A DNA stretch of 64,000 nt from Candidatus Thermoflexus tengchongensis. GTDB taxonomy: Bacteria; Chloroflexota; Anaerolineae; Thermoflexales; Thermoflexaceae. Position 1 is the first letter of the stretch. Each line of letters begins with the position of its first letter. The position numbers were made by a program, and so were the translations under genes. A model generated the notes under the pieces. It was not told where the DNA came from. It ran no database searches and was given only the letters and a program-made list of their open reading frames with translations. Location of the stretch: contig JAEVEX010000037.1 of assembly GCA_016842085.1 (NCBI GenBank), positions 1-64,000 on the forward strand, in the 5' to 3' direction. This document shows positions 51,442-60,375 of the stretch, piece after piece.

Positions 51442-52671
51442 CTACTCCCACCGCCAGATCTCTACCGGGTCCCCTGCTTGAAGGCCGTTGAGATCCATGG
51501 GAACCATCACCAGGCCGTCTGAACGGACCAGGGTGAAGATCATGTTGCTTTTCCCGAACAACGGCTCCGCCCACCACGTTCCTTCGCGGTAGATCAGCCG
51601 GACCGGCACCCAGTCGATACGCCCCGGCGCGGAGGGGATGTTGTGGGTCAGACGGGCGGGTTGAAGGGAAGGGGCCGGGGGCTCCAGGCCCTGAAGGAAG
51701 TAAAGCAATGGGACGAGGAGCATGCGAGCGACGACGAAGGCGGAGACGGGGTTGCCCGGCAGCCCGAGAACCGGCTTCCCGCGGCAAAAGGCGACCAGGG
51801 TGGGTTTCCCGGGGCGGATGGCCAGCCCGTGGGCCAGGATTCCTGGGGGACCCAGACGCTCGATCACGGTGGCTGTGAGATCCCGGGTGCTTACGGAGCT
51901 GCCCGCGGTGAACACCAGCACATCCGCAACCTCGAAGGCTTCCTGAGCCATCTGCTCCAGGATCTCCAGCCGATCCGGCGCGATCCCCCGGGGGATGGGC
52001 TCTCCACCGTGTTGACGGATCAGGCCGATCAGGGAGAAGGTGTTGACATCGCGAACCTGCCCGGGCTGGGGAGTTTGCTCGGGGGGAACGATCTCGTCCC
52101 CGCTGCCGAGGATGGCCACCCGGGGTGCTCGCGTCACCGGGACTTCCACCACCCCCAGCGCGGCCAGGGCCCCCAGGTCCTGAGGGCGAAGGCGGTGATT
52201 CGCCGGGAAGGCGACCGCCCCTGAGGGGATGTCCTCGCCGATCCCGATCACGTTCTCCCCCGGGGCAACCGGCCGAAGCACCTCAATGGTCTCCGCATCC
52301 AGCCGCTGGGTTCGTTCCAGCATCACCACCGCATCGGCTCCCTCCGGGAGCATCCCGCCGGTGTGAATCAGGGCGGCTTCGCCGGGGCCAATGGACAGCC
52401 CGGGAGCCCGGCCCATGGGGACTTCGCCGACCAGGCGCAGGTAAGCCGGGAGGCTTTCCGTAGCGCCGAACGTATCCGCCGCCCGCACGGCGTAGCCATC
52501 GACAGTGCTACGCGGGAACGCGGGGAGAGGTTCTGGAGCGAGGATCGGTTGCGCCAGGACCCGCCCCAGGGCCCGGGGCAGCGGCACCATCTCCGGGGGC
52601 AGGGGGGAAAGATGTGTGCGCAGCTGCTCCAGCGCCGTCTCCGGCGGCAGCACCGTGAAGAATTCCGGCAT
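51442..52671 (-). CDS. moeA: molybdopterin molybdenumtransferase
   Basis: Inserts molybdate into adenylated molybdopterin. The 409-residue protein has FPRSTVDGYAVRAADT, ALIHTGGMLPEGADAVVMLE, GIGEDIPSGAVAFPANHRL, VAILGSGDEIVPPEQTPQPGQVRD, the MoCF domain FTAGSSVSTRDLT and IRPGKPTLVAF with VLGLPGNPVSAFV. Here the usual TGGxSxG reads TAGSSVS, a common MoeA variant. It is divergent from efp. No molybdoenzyme is in the window. Confidence 0.95.
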   Translation of the reverse strand: MPEFFTVLPPETALEQLRTHLSPLPPEMVPLPRALGRVLAQPILAPEPLPAFPRSTVDGYAVRAADTFGATESLPAYLRLVGEVPMGRAPGLSIGPGEAALIHTGGMLPEGADAVVMLERTQRLDAETIEVLRPVAPGENVIGIGEDIPSGAVAFPANHRLRPQDLGALAALGVVEVPVTRAPRVAILGSGDEIVPPEQTPQPGQVRDVNTFSLIGLIRQHGGEPIPRGIAPDRLEILEQMAQEAFEVADVLVFTAGSSVSTRDLTATVIERLGPPGILAHGLAIRPGKPTLVAFCRGKPVLGLPGNPVSAFVVARMLLVPLLYFLQGLEPPAPSLQPARLTHNIPSAPGRIDWVPVRLIYREGTWWAEPLFGKSNMIFTLVRSDGLVMVPMDLNGLQAGDPVEIWRWE

Positions 52672-52687
52672 CGGATTTCACCTCCCA

Positions 52688-52716
52688 TTGACGGGCTTTC
52701 CCCTCTTTTTTATAAT
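52688..52716 (+). promoter_or_regulatory. promoter of efp
   Basis: TTGACG (52688-52693) and perfect TATAAT (52711-52716) with a 17-base spacer, about 98 bases before efp. Confidence 0.85.
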
Positions 52717-52813
52717 GCCCTTCGGATCGAAAGTCCATGCGGTCACGGGATGGGCCAGGGCTTTTCTGTGTTCTCCGGATGCCCACACCCGTGATGTTCG
52801 GGAGGATGAACCG

Positions 52814-53374
52814 ATGATCGATGTGAATGACCTGCGAAAGGGAACCACGTTTATCCTGGATGGGCAGATCTACGAAGTCCTGGAGTATCAGCATCACAAG
52901 CCGGGTCGGGGGAACGCCTTCATCCGGACCAGGCTCCGCAACCTGCGCACCGGAGCCATCATCGATAAGACGTTTCTCTCCGGAGATCGGGTGCAGGACA
53001 TCCGGGTGGAGAACCGGGAGGTCCAGTTCCTGTATCGGGATGGGGATCTTTACTACATGATGGATACCCGAACCTACGAGCAGATCCCGGTCCCGGCGGA
53101 GCGTTTAGGGGAGGCGGTGAATTTTCTGAAAGAGGGGATCACGATGATCCTGCGGGAGTATGAAGGCGAGCCCCTGGGGGTGGAGCTGCCGGTGACGGTG
53201 GACCTGCAGGTGGTGGAGGCGGAGCCGGGGGTGAAGGGCGATACGGCCTCCGGAGCGGATAAGTGGGTGGTGGTGGAAACTGGCTATCGGCTTCGGGTTC
53301 CCCTTTTCGTCAACGAGGGGGATATCATCCGGGTGGACACACGGACCGGGGAGTATGTGACCCGTGTCAGTTGA
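52814..53374 (+). CDS. efp: elongation factor P
   Basis: Binds between the P and E sites of stalled ribosomes and promotes peptide bonds at polyproline. The 186-residue protein has all three beta domains: VNDLRKGTTFILDGQIYEVL, the tip loop HHKPGRGNAF, GDRVQDIRVENREVQFLYRDGD, and VVEAEPGVKGDTASGADKW with VPLFVNEGDIIRVDTRTG. The modified-Lys position is Arg here (R32), as in EarP-type factors. Start by GGAGG at 52801. It is followed by fabF in the same direction. Confidence 0.97.
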   Translation: MIDVNDLRKGTTFILDGQIYEVLEYQHHKPGRGNAFIRTRLRNLRTGAIIDKTFLSGDRVQDIRVENREVQFLYRDGDLYYMMDTRTYEQIPVPAERLGEAVNFLKEGITMILREYEGEPLGVELPVTVDLQVVEAEPGVKGDTASGADKWVVVETGYRLRVPLFVNEGDIIRVDTRTGEYVTRVS

Positions 53375-53411
53375 AGGGAGGCATGCCGGACTTTCCAGCC
53401 GGGAGGTTTCG

Positions 53412-54659
53412 ATGCAGCCACGTCGGGTTGTGATCACCGGTATGGGGGCCATCACCCCGCTGGGCCTGGATGTGCCAACCAGCTGGGCCAGCGCCATTGC
53501 CGGCCGCTCCGGTGTGGGGCCGATCACCCTTTTCGATGCTTCGTCTTTAAATGTGCGCATTGCCGCCGAGGTGAAGGGGTTCGATCCCCTGAACTACATG
53601 GACGCGCGGGAGGCGCGACGGCGGGATCGCTTCGAGCAGTTCGCGGTGGCGGCCACACAGGAGGCCGTGCGTCAGGCGAACCTCCGGATCACCGACTCCA
53701 TCGCCGATGAGGTGGGGGTGATCATCGGCTCGGCCATCGGCGGAGCTCAGAGCTTCGCCGATGGGGTGGAGACAGCGCTTCACAAGAGCCCCCGCCTGCT
53801 CCATCCCTTCGTGATCCCCATGGTGATCGCGGATGGGGCGTCCGCTCAGATCGCGATTGAGCTGGGCGCGCGGGGCCCGAACTTCGCCACCGTCTCCGCC
53901 TGTGCGGCGGGGGCCGACGCCATCGGCATCGCTTACGAGCTGATCCGCAGCGGGGATTGCCGGGTGTGCATCGCGGGGGGTGCCGAGGCGAGCATCACCT
54001 ACATCGGCATCGCAGCCTTCGATCGTATCGGTGCGATGTCCCGCCGCAACGACAACCCCGCGGGGGCCTGCCGGCCCTTTGATAAAGATCGGGACGGGAC
54101 CGTGATGGGGGAGGGGGCGGCGATCCTGGTGCTGGAGGACCTGGAGTTCGCCCTATCCCGCGGGGCGGAGCCTCTGGCGGAGATCATCGGCTATGGGGCG
54201 ACCTCGGACGCCTATCATCCCATCGCTCCGGACGAGAACGGGGCCGGGGCGGCACGGGCGATGGCCAAGGCCCTTCGCAAAGCCGGGATCCACCCGGAGG
54301 AGGTGGACTACATCAATGCCCACGGAACCGGGACCCCATTGAATGACAAGACAGAGACGATGGCCATCAAAACGGTGTTCGGCGAGCGGGCCTATGAAAT
54401 CCCGATCAGCGCCACCAAGTCCATGACGGGCCACATGATCGGGGCCACGGGCGCGCTGGAGGCGATCTTCTGTGTGATGGCCATCCGCGAGGGGATCATC
54501 CCGCCCACGATCAACCTGCAAAACCCGGATCCGGAGTGCGATCTGGACTATGTTCCCAACGTCGCCCGGCGAAAGGATGTTCGTATTGCGATCACCAATG
54601 CCTTTGGCTTCGGCGGGCACAACAGCGTGCTGGTGATCCGACGCTGGGAGGGAGCATAA
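53412..54659 (+). CDS. fabF: beta-ketoacyl-ACP synthase II
   Basis: Condenses malonyl-ACP with acyl-ACP in fatty acid elongation. The 415-residue thiolase-fold protein has RRVVITGMGAITPLG, the Cys nucleophile in VSACAAGADA (C164), and the two His in INAHGTGTPLNDKTE (H304) and SMTGHMIGATGALE (H341), plus AITNAFGFGGHN. All catalytic residues are present. GGGAGG precedes ATG 53412. It is 37 bases after efp, so both may share the efp promoter. Confidence 0.96.
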   Translation: MQPRRVVITGMGAITPLGLDVPTSWASAIAGRSGVGPITLFDASSLNVRIAAEVKGFDPLNYMDAREARRRDRFEQFAVAATQEAVRQANLRITDSIADEVGVIIGSAIGGAQSFADGVETALHKSPRLLHPFVIPMVIADGASAQIAIELGARGPNFATVSACAAGADAIGIAYELIRSGDCRVCIAGGAEASITYIGIAAFDRIGAMSRRNDNPAGACRPFDKDRDGTVMGEGAAILVLEDLEFALSRGAEPLAEIIGYGATSDAYHPIAPDENGAGAARAMAKALRKAGIHPEEVDYINAHGTGTPLNDKTETMAIKTVFGERAYEIPISATKSMTGHMIGATGALEAIFCVMAIREGIIPPTINLQNPDPECDLDYVPNVARRKDVRIAITNAFGFGGHNSVLVIRRWEGA

Positions 54660-54664
54660 GCGGG

Positions 54665-54699
54665 GTGTGGGGGGCGTGCCTTCCGTGCGCCCCCCACAC
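54665..54699. terminator. GC hairpin between convergent fabF and dihydropyrimidinase
   Basis: Twelve-base-pair stem GTGTGGGGGGCG / CGCCCCCCACAC, loop 11 bases, six bases after the fabF stop. No T tract. Confidence 0.55.
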
Positions 54700-54751
54700 A
54701 GAACGTTCGAAGAGGTCTCAGCGCCCCTCTGAGTTCCACCGTTCGGCCGGG

Positions 54752-56137
54752 TCAGGCCAGAGCCGAGCGAGCCATCTGCGGGGAGAAAGCTTCAGCAGGA
54801 ACAAAGCGCCCCCATCCCGGAGTTCCCCGAAAGACGCCGTCCTCCACCACGATCTGGCCGCGGACCATCACCATGCGCACGCGCCCCCGAACCCGCCAGC
54901 CCTCGTAGGGTGTATACCCGGCCACGTAATGCAGACGGGAGGCGGTGAGGATCTCCTCGGGCTCTGGATCGTAGAGGACCAGATCCGCATCCGATCCGGG
55001 TTGCAGTGTCCCCTTGCGGGGGTAAAGCCCGAAGAGCTTCGCCGGGTTGGTTGCGCACAAGCGCACCAGGTCCGGCCATCCCATGCGGCCCTCGAGGATG
55101 CCGAAGGTGTGAAGAAGCGGCAGCATGGTCTCCAGCCCGGGCAATCCCCCCGGGGTGGTGAGGAAGGACCCCGTGGCGGTTTTCTGGCGGAGCGCATAAT
55201 CGCAATGATCGGTTCCGATGGTTGCGATCCATCCCCGGTGGAGGCGCTCCCACAGCCCGGCCCGCTCAGCGGCCGGTCGCAGGGGGGGCTGGAGGATATA
55301 CCACTCCGGGTGCGGTCCTTCGTAAGCGGTTTCATCCAGGAGAAGATACTGGGGGCATGTCTCGGCAAAGGCCAGCTGGCCGCGTTGAGCGGCCTCATGG
55401 ACCAGGTCAACCGCGCGGGCGGTGGAGCAGTGGACGATGTAGACAGGGGCGCGGGCCTCCGCGGCCAGGAAGAGAACCCGGTGCACCGCCTCGATCTCCG
55501 CAATGGGCGGCCGGGAGCGGCCGTGTTCCCGCAGGCTGGTCTGGCCCTCCGCCTTCAGGCGCTCGGTGGCCTCCGTCACGATGGCATCGTTCTCACAATG
55601 GACCAGCGTGATGAGCCCCATAGCGCCGGCGGTCCGCATCAGGCGCAGAAGGGTCGCGTCGTCCGCATAGTAGTTCGGACGATACGTGGTGTAAAGCTTG
55701 ATGCCGGCTGCTCCCTGGGCGACCAGCTTCCCCAGCTCCCCCTCCTTCCCCGGGGGGAGATCGGTCACCATCATATGGAGCGCGTAATCGACCACCGCTT
55801 TCCCGCCGGCCTCCTCCAGACGGGATGCCAGGGCTTCTTCAAAGGTCTGTCCGCGGAACTGAGTGGCGAAATCCACCACCGTGGTCACCCCGCCGAAGGC
55901 CGCCGCCTGCGTCCCGATGAACCAGTCATCATCGGTGCGATAGATCCCGGTGTCCAGGGCGATATGGACATGGGGATCCACCAGGCCCGGGAGGACCATG
56001 CATCCCCCCGCATCGACCACAGGCTCTCCGGGGTAAGGGAGAAGATCTCCGATGGCCGCGATCCGCTCTCCCTCCACACGAAGGTCCGCTCGTATCGTTC
56101 CCCCGGCGGTCACCAGCGTTCCGTTCCGGATGAGCAT
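54752..56137 (-). CDS. dihydropyrimidinase / D-hydantoinase
   Basis: A zinc amidohydrolase that opens 5,6-dihydropyrimidines or hydantoins. The 461-residue protein has LIRNGTLVTAGGTIRADLRVEG, the metal-binding PGLVDPHVHIALDTG, FAAFGGVTTVVDF, the carbamylated Lys in GAAGIKLYTTYRP, LVHCENDAIVTEA, YIVHCSTARAVDL, and IGTDHCDYALRQK with the metal Asp region. GSDADLVLYDP is typical of cyclic amidohydrolases. ATG 56137 aligns with family starts. No other pyrimidine-degradation genes are adjacent, so the substrate is open. Confidence 0.9.
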   Translation of the reverse strand: MLIRNGTLVTAGGTIRADLRVEGERIAAIGDLLPYPGEPVVDAGGCMVLPGLVDPHVHIALDTGIYRTDDDWFIGTQAAAFGGVTTVVDFATQFRGQTFEEALASRLEEAGGKAVVDYALHMMVTDLPPGKEGELGKLVAQGAAGIKLYTTYRPNYYADDATLLRLMRTAGAMGLITLVHCENDAIVTEATERLKAEGQTSLREHGRSRPPIAEIEAVHRVLFLAAEARAPVYIVHCSTARAVDLVHEAAQRGQLAFAETCPQYLLLDETAYEGPHPEWYILQPPLRPAAERAGLWERLHRGWIATIGTDHCDYALRQKTATGSFLTTPGGLPGLETMLPLLHTFGILEGRMGWPDLVRLCATNPAKLFGLYPRKGTLQPGSDADLVLYDPEPEEILTASRLHYVAGYTPYEGWRVRGRVRMVMVRGQIVVEDGVFRGTPGWGRFVPAEAFSPQMARSALA

Positions 56138-56201
56138 GGGGCTCCTCCTGTTAAGGGAAGGCATCCTGCCCGACCATGTGGGAAAACCGCCTGATGCTTA
56201 G

Positions 56202-56504
56202 CTTGACATTGTTCGATTGGCCGTGCCGTCGTGACGTCGCACGGGCTTCCGCCCGTATAAGACGGTGAACGCGGGCTTGCGCCCGCGGCGCAGGCTGAAG
56301 GCCTGCGCTACAAGGCCGTCCTGGGCGCTCTTCACAATCCTGACATTGTTCGATTGGCCGTGCCGCTGTGACGTCGCACGGGCTTCCGCCCGTATAAGAC
56401 GGTGAACGCGGGCTTGCGCCCGCGGCGCAGGCTGAACGCCTGCGCTACAAGGCTGTCCCTGGCAGTTGGGAGAGGTCAAAGAGCCCGAATTGAACAATGT
56501 CAAG
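56202..56504. mobile_element. MITE-like element with 13-bp inverted ends, 4-bp target duplication and internal tandem repeat
   Basis: The 303-bp sequence starts CTTGACATTGTTC and ends with its exact inverse, GAACAATGTCAAG; further bases match imperfectly. TTAG occurs directly outside both ends (56198-56201 and 56505-56508), a plausible target-site duplication. Inside, a unit of about 125 bases is repeated with period 137 (copies near 56204 and 56341). Each copy has three hairpins: ACGGGC-TTCC-GCCCGT, GCGGGC-TTGC-GCCCGC and GCGCAGGC...GCCTGCGC. No transposase is encoded. The frame that reads through it is a by-product of the repeats. TTAG fits the YTAR target of IS5-type elements, but the parent is not identified. 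Confidence 0.7.
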
Positions 56505-57236
56505 TTAGGGCGTCAGGGGTATCCCCAGCTGGATCAGGAATGTATGGATCGTGGGGGTCAGAGCCACGAGCAATGGGGCGATCAGCAACCCGGGCAGAAA
56601 GCTGGCCACCCGCACGCGTTTAATGTCCAGCAACAGCAACCCGATCCCCAGGATCATCGCCCCGCCAACGGCGGTCATCTCGGTGATCATCGCCTCGGTC
56701 AGGAGCGCCTTCACCAGCCCCGCCCCCAGGGTCAGGGATCCCTGGTAGATCAGCACCGTCAGGGCAGCGAACATCACCCCGATCCCCAGGGAGGCGCTGA
56801 AGGCCAGGGAGGCGAAGCCATCCAGCGTCGCCTTGATGGCCAGGAGGGTGTAGTTTCCGGTAAGGCCGTCCTGGATCGAGCCGAGGATGGTCATGGGGCC
56901 GACGCAGAAGACCAGGCTGGCGGTGACGAAGCCCTTCACAAAGGCGCTGCCCTCCCCGCTGTTTCCAGAGATCCGGGTCTCCAGCCAGCGCCCCAGGGCC
57001 TGGAGGCGTTCCTCCAGGCCCAGCCCCTCTCCGACCACTCCGCCGAGGAGCAACGCAGCCAGCATCCGGAGCGGGTTCTGAGTCTGAAGGGCCATGCTCA
57101 TCCCGATGACCATGGTCATCAGGCCCAGGCCATGCAGCACCGTCTGGCGGACGCGCTCGGGGAGACGGCTGCCCACCAGCATCCCGGCGCCGCTGCCCAC
57201 CACCACGGTCGCGACGTTGATGAGCGTCCCCACCAT
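56505..57236 (-). CDS. DUF554 (YqgA-family) membrane protein
   Basis: A 243-residue protein with about seven helices: VGTLINVATVVVGSGAGMLVG, GLGLMTMVIGMSMAL, SAFVKGFVTASLVFCVGPMTILGS, DGFASLAFSASLGIGVM, and a last block EMTAVGGAMILGIGLLLLDI. These match DUF554, a putative transporter family of unknown substrate. ATG 57236 is the family start. The TAA stop (56505-56507) is part of the TTAG duplicated next to the mobile element, so the insertion fell exactly at the gene's end. Confidence 0.9.
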   Translation of the reverse strand: MVGTLINVATVVVGSGAGMLVGSRLPERVRQTVLHGLGLMTMVIGMSMALQTQNPLRMLAALLLGGVVGEGLGLEERLQALGRWLETRISGNSGEGSAFVKGFVTASLVFCVGPMTILGSIQDGLTGNYTLLAIKATLDGFASLAFSASLGIGVMFAALTVLIYQGSLTLGAGLVKALLTEAMITEMTAVGGAMILGIGLLLLDIKRVRVASFLPGLLIAPLLVALTPTIHTFLIQLGIPLTP

Positions 57237-57280
57237 GGGCCGTTTCCCCCTCCGAGGAGATCTCCTTCTTTCCGGATATT

Positions 57281-59209
57281 CTATCGAACATGAACTTCGA
57301 TGGTCCCGACCTCCCACATCTCCCCTGCCGGCTGGCCGTTGTGAAACACGGGCAGGCGCCGGCCGTCCGGCCCATAAAAGCCGATGGTGATCGGGTAGCG
57401 CCCTGGGGCCAGCGTGGCCGGCAGCCACACCCCGTAGCGATCCTCCAGGACCTCCCCGGGACGCCAGGTGGTGGTCGGACGGCGCCATCCCATGGGTTCC
57501 CGATCCGTCTGAGCCGCCGGACGGCCCTCCGGATCCCGCACGTGTATGAAGACCTTATAGGATACGGGGATCGGGGCAAGGACCCGCCATCGCACGATCA
57601 GGTTCAGCACATCTCCGGGGCGCAGGGGGGAGGCGGTCATGCCATATCCGTCCACCTGGATGGCCTCCCCGAATCGGATCTCGGGCGCCGGGCGCGGAGG
57701 GGGTTCCCCCAGGCCATAAACCGCGAAGCGGATGCGGCCGACCCAGCGCTCCTCCGCCCGGAAGGCGTGGGCGTCCAGCCATGCTTCCACCCGGCCCTCT
57801 GGATCCGCCTCCCGTTCCCCATACCAGAGCACGAAGAGCCGGTCCCGCCCGCGCAGCGCCGGGGCCAGGGTTTCCTGGATTTCCTCCGGCGGGGGCGGGC
57901 GCCGCATGGGGGCAGGAAGCAATGGGGCTTCCGGCCAGTAGTAGGTGAATACATCGATCTGTCCGGGGGCATACAGCAGGATCCCATCCCCGGGTCGGAC
58001 GATGGTGGCCAGCATCCGGGCCAGCCCCCGGTAATCATCCCGGGCGAAGCGGGGATCGAAGTAGAGCGCCCGGAGGCTGATCCCCACCGGGCCGAGCATC
58101 AGGCCAAGGGCGAAGGCGAGGCCGAGACGCCCTCCCCACAGACCCCCGTGCTTTCTGAAAATCCATCGGATCCCCTCGAGGCCGGCCGCCCACAGGGCGA
58201 CGAAGGCCGGAAGCGCCGCCATGAAAAACTTCAGATTCGCCTCCCGATAGGCTCCCCGCCCCAGCACCAGTCCGATCGGGCTCGCCATCAGCAGAAGCGC
58301 GATCCAGGACCCCGCCGGGTTCGATGCGGAAGGAGATCGAAACGGGCGAGCCGCAATGCCCTGCATGAGCCCCATGCCGACCCCGATCAGCGGCAGCCCG
58401 AGGGTCATCGCGGGGACTTCAGGGGGAAGGGTGATCCCTGCGCCCAGGGCGCGCAGGATGGCGCGGAGCGCTTCGGAGAGCGGAACCGGCGCGGGGGCTG
58501 GCCACTGTCGCAGCTGGGCGATGGCGACAGGGGCCCATGGCAGAACGGCCAGTCCGATCCATGCCTGCAGGCCCAGCCAGCGGATGAGCCGTCGGGACCA
58601 GCCGTGGCCCCTGTCGATCAGCATGCCCAGAAAATGGGCCGCCGGGATCGCCGGGAACACATAGTGGGTATACCATCCCGCGGCCCCGGTCAGGAGGAGC
58701 CCCAAAGCGCGGGCCGGTCGGGGCCGCTGCCGCCAGGCCAGCCAGAAAAGGGAATGTAACGCCGCCCACAGCCCCAGGAGGGTATACATCCGGACCTCCT
58801 GGGCGTAGTAGATGGCCAGGGGATGAACGGCGATCAGGAGCGTGGCGATCCCGCCGGCCTCCCGGCCGAAGAGCCGCGTCGTTAAGTTCCCCACGGCGGC
58901 GATGAGGAGCACCCCCGTCAGGGCGGAGAAGGCCCGAAGGGAGAACTCCGAACGGCCGGCGAGGGCCGTCCATCCGTGCAACCCCACGTAATACAGCGGC
59001 GGGTGGATATCCTGGGCCGCGCTTTCCAGGATGTGCCGGAGGGGACCTTCGCTCAGGCGGGCGGATGTTCCCTCGTCATACCACAGGCTCTGAGCCTCGA
59101 GGCGATAGAACCGCAGACCCATCCCCAGCAACAGCGCGGCCAGCCCGATCCATCCCGGGCCCTTCCGCCGGCCGGCCTGGCCTCCCCGTCCCATCCCCGC
59201 CTCCCTCAC
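57281..59209 (-). CDS. GT39-like (PMT_2) membrane glycosyltransferase with C-terminal beta-rich domain
   Basis: A 642-residue GT-C protein. The catalytic first loop has SLWYDEGTSARL with the Asp-Glu pair, then HPPLYYVGLHGW and YYAQEVRMYTLL, as in ArnT/PMT_2 enzymes. About ten membrane helices reach residue 385; a soluble part follows. The end (DVLNLIVRWRVL, SYKVFIHVRDPEG, APGRYPITIGFYGPDGRRLPV) is a looser relative of the C-terminal domain of the enzyme at 1160-3373. GTG 59209 overlaps the prs stop (GTGA); ATG 59194 is an alternative. The sugar donor is probably polyprenyl-phosphate based. Confidence 0.85.
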   Translation of the reverse strand: MREAGMGRGGQAGRRKGPGWIGLAALLLGMGLRFYRLEAQSLWYDEGTSARLSEGPLRHILESAAQDIHPPLYYVGLHGWTALAGRSEFSLRAFSALTGVLLIAAVGNLTTRLFGREAGGIATLLIAVHPLAIYYAQEVRMYTLLGLWAALHSLFWLAWRQRPRPARALGLLLTGAAGWYTHYVFPAIPAAHFLGMLIDRGHGWSRRLIRWLGLQAWIGLAVLPWAPVAIAQLRQWPAPAPVPLSEALRAILRALGAGITLPPEVPAMTLGLPLIGVGMGLMQGIAARPFRSPSASNPAGSWIALLLMASPIGLVLGRGAYREANLKFFMAALPAFVALWAAGLEGIRWIFRKHGGLWGGRLGLAFALGLMLGPVGISLRALYFDPRFARDDYRGLARMLATIVRPGDGILLYAPGQIDVFTYYWPEAPLLPAPMRRPPPPEEIQETLAPALRGRDRLFVLWYGEREADPEGRVEAWLDAHAFRAEERWVGRIRFAVYGLGEPPPRPAPEIRFGEAIQVDGYGMTASPLRPGDVLNLIVRWRVLAPIPVSYKVFIHVRDPEGRPAAQTDREPMGWRRPTTTWRPGEVLEDRYGVWLPATLAPGRYPITIGFYGPDGRRLPVFHNGQPAGEMWEVGTIEVHVR

Positions 59210-60168
59210 TCGTTGAACAGCTGGCCGACGGAGCGGCCCTCATGGATGCGGCGGATCACCTCGGCGAGCATCGGGCCGATGGAGAGAACGGTCATGTTCG
59301 GGAGGCGCTTGTGGGGCGGTATCGGGATGGTGTTCGTGCAGATGATCTCCTTCAACGGCAGCGCGCGCAGGCGATCCACCGCGGGGCCGGAAAGGACCGC
59401 ATGGGTGAAGCAGAGGTAAATCTCCGCCGCTCCCTGCTCCTTCAGGACGCGCACCGCGCCGCTCACCGATCCCGCTGTGTCCACCTCATCGTCCACCAGG
59501 ATCACCTTCTTCCCCGCCACGTCTCCGATCACCGTCAGGGCCTCTGTCTGCGTCCCGGTCCGGCGCTTCTCCACGAAGGCGATGGGCAGGTTGAGCTTGG
59601 CGGCGTAGTTGCGCGCCTTCTTGGCGAACCCCAGGTCGGCGGCCACCACCACGGCTTCCTCTGGGGAGAAGTGTTTCTCCAGCAGGTAATCGCTGAGGAG
59701 GTGGAAAGCGGTCAGCTCATCGCCCGGGATGCTGAAGAAGCCCTGGATCTGGCTGGCGTGCAGGTCGATGGTCACCCAGCGGTCAGCCCCGGCCACGGCG
59801 ATGAAATCCGCCACCAGGCGTGCGGTGATGGGCACGCGGGGTTGATCTTTCTTATCGCTCCGGGCATAGGCCAGATAGGGGATGACCGCGGTGATGCGGC
59901 CCGCATTCGCCCGCTTGATGGTATCCAGCAGGATGAAGAGCTCCATCAGGTTATAGTTCACCGGCGAGGCCGTGCTCTGGATCACGAAAACGTCCTGCCC
60001 GCGGACGCTGGCGAGCAGGCGGACAAAGATGTTTTCGTTCGGGAAGACGATGATCTCACGGGGGAGCAACGGGACCCCCAGACACTCCGCGATTTCCTCG
60101 GCCAGTTGCGGATGGCCGGAACCCGCCACCAGAATCAGGTCCCCATAGCGCCATGACGGTCCGGGCAT
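59206..60168 (-). CDS. prs: ribose-phosphate pyrophosphokinase
   Basis: Makes PRPP from ribose 5-phosphate and ATP for nucleotide, histidine and tryptophan synthesis. The 320-residue protein has the ATP-binding PNENIFVRLLASVRGQDVFV, IPYLAYARSDKKDQPRVPIT, the metal-binding ITIDLHASQIQGFF-like VTIDLHASQIQGFF, the KRRTGT flexible-loop segment, and the PRPP loop [26 protein letters not shown] precedes the ATG. Coupled to the downstream glycosyltransferase by a four-base overlap. Confidence 0.96.
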   Translation of the reverse strand: MPGPSWRYGDLILVAGSGHPQLAEEIAECLGVPLLPREIIVFPNENIFVRLLASVRGQDVFVIQSTASPVNYNLMELFILLDTIKRANAGRITAVIPYLAYARSDKKDQPRVPITARLVADFIAVAGADRWVTIDLHASQIQGFFSIPGDELTAFHLLSDYLLEKHFSPEEAVVVAADLGFAKKARNYAAKLNLPIAFVEKRRTGTQTEALTVIGDVAGKKVILVDDEVDTAGSVSGAVRVLKEQGAAEIYLCFTHAVLSGPAVDRLRALPLKEIICTNTIPIPPHKRLPNMTVLSIGPMLAEVIRRIHEGRSVGQLFNE

Positions 60169-60319
60169 TCGCGGGTGACCTCCCCATCGGACTGGATCTC
60201 AGCCTATTCATCATAACCGGAATCGCGGAGATCCAAAAGAATCCCTGTGGGATTGGCAGAGCTTTCCCATGCGCTTCGAACATCCGTCGTTCGGCTCCCA
60301 TCCGGGGGACGAGAGAAAA

Positions 60320-60343
60320 GGGGCGGGCCGGTCGGCCCGCCCC
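60320..60343 (-). terminator. intrinsic terminator of the lipoprotein genes
   Basis: Stem GGGGCGGGCC / GGCCCGCCCC with loop GGTC. On the minus strand it is followed by TTTTCTCTC. It lies 33 bases after the stop of the gene at 60376-62274 and before prs. Confidence 0.75.
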
Positions 60344-60375
60344 TCGAAAACCCTCCGACGGAAACCCATCGCGCC

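Noticed and set aside
56198-56503. 101-residue minus-strand ORF
   Set aside because: It is the translation of the tandem repeat of the mobile element; its two halves repeat each other.
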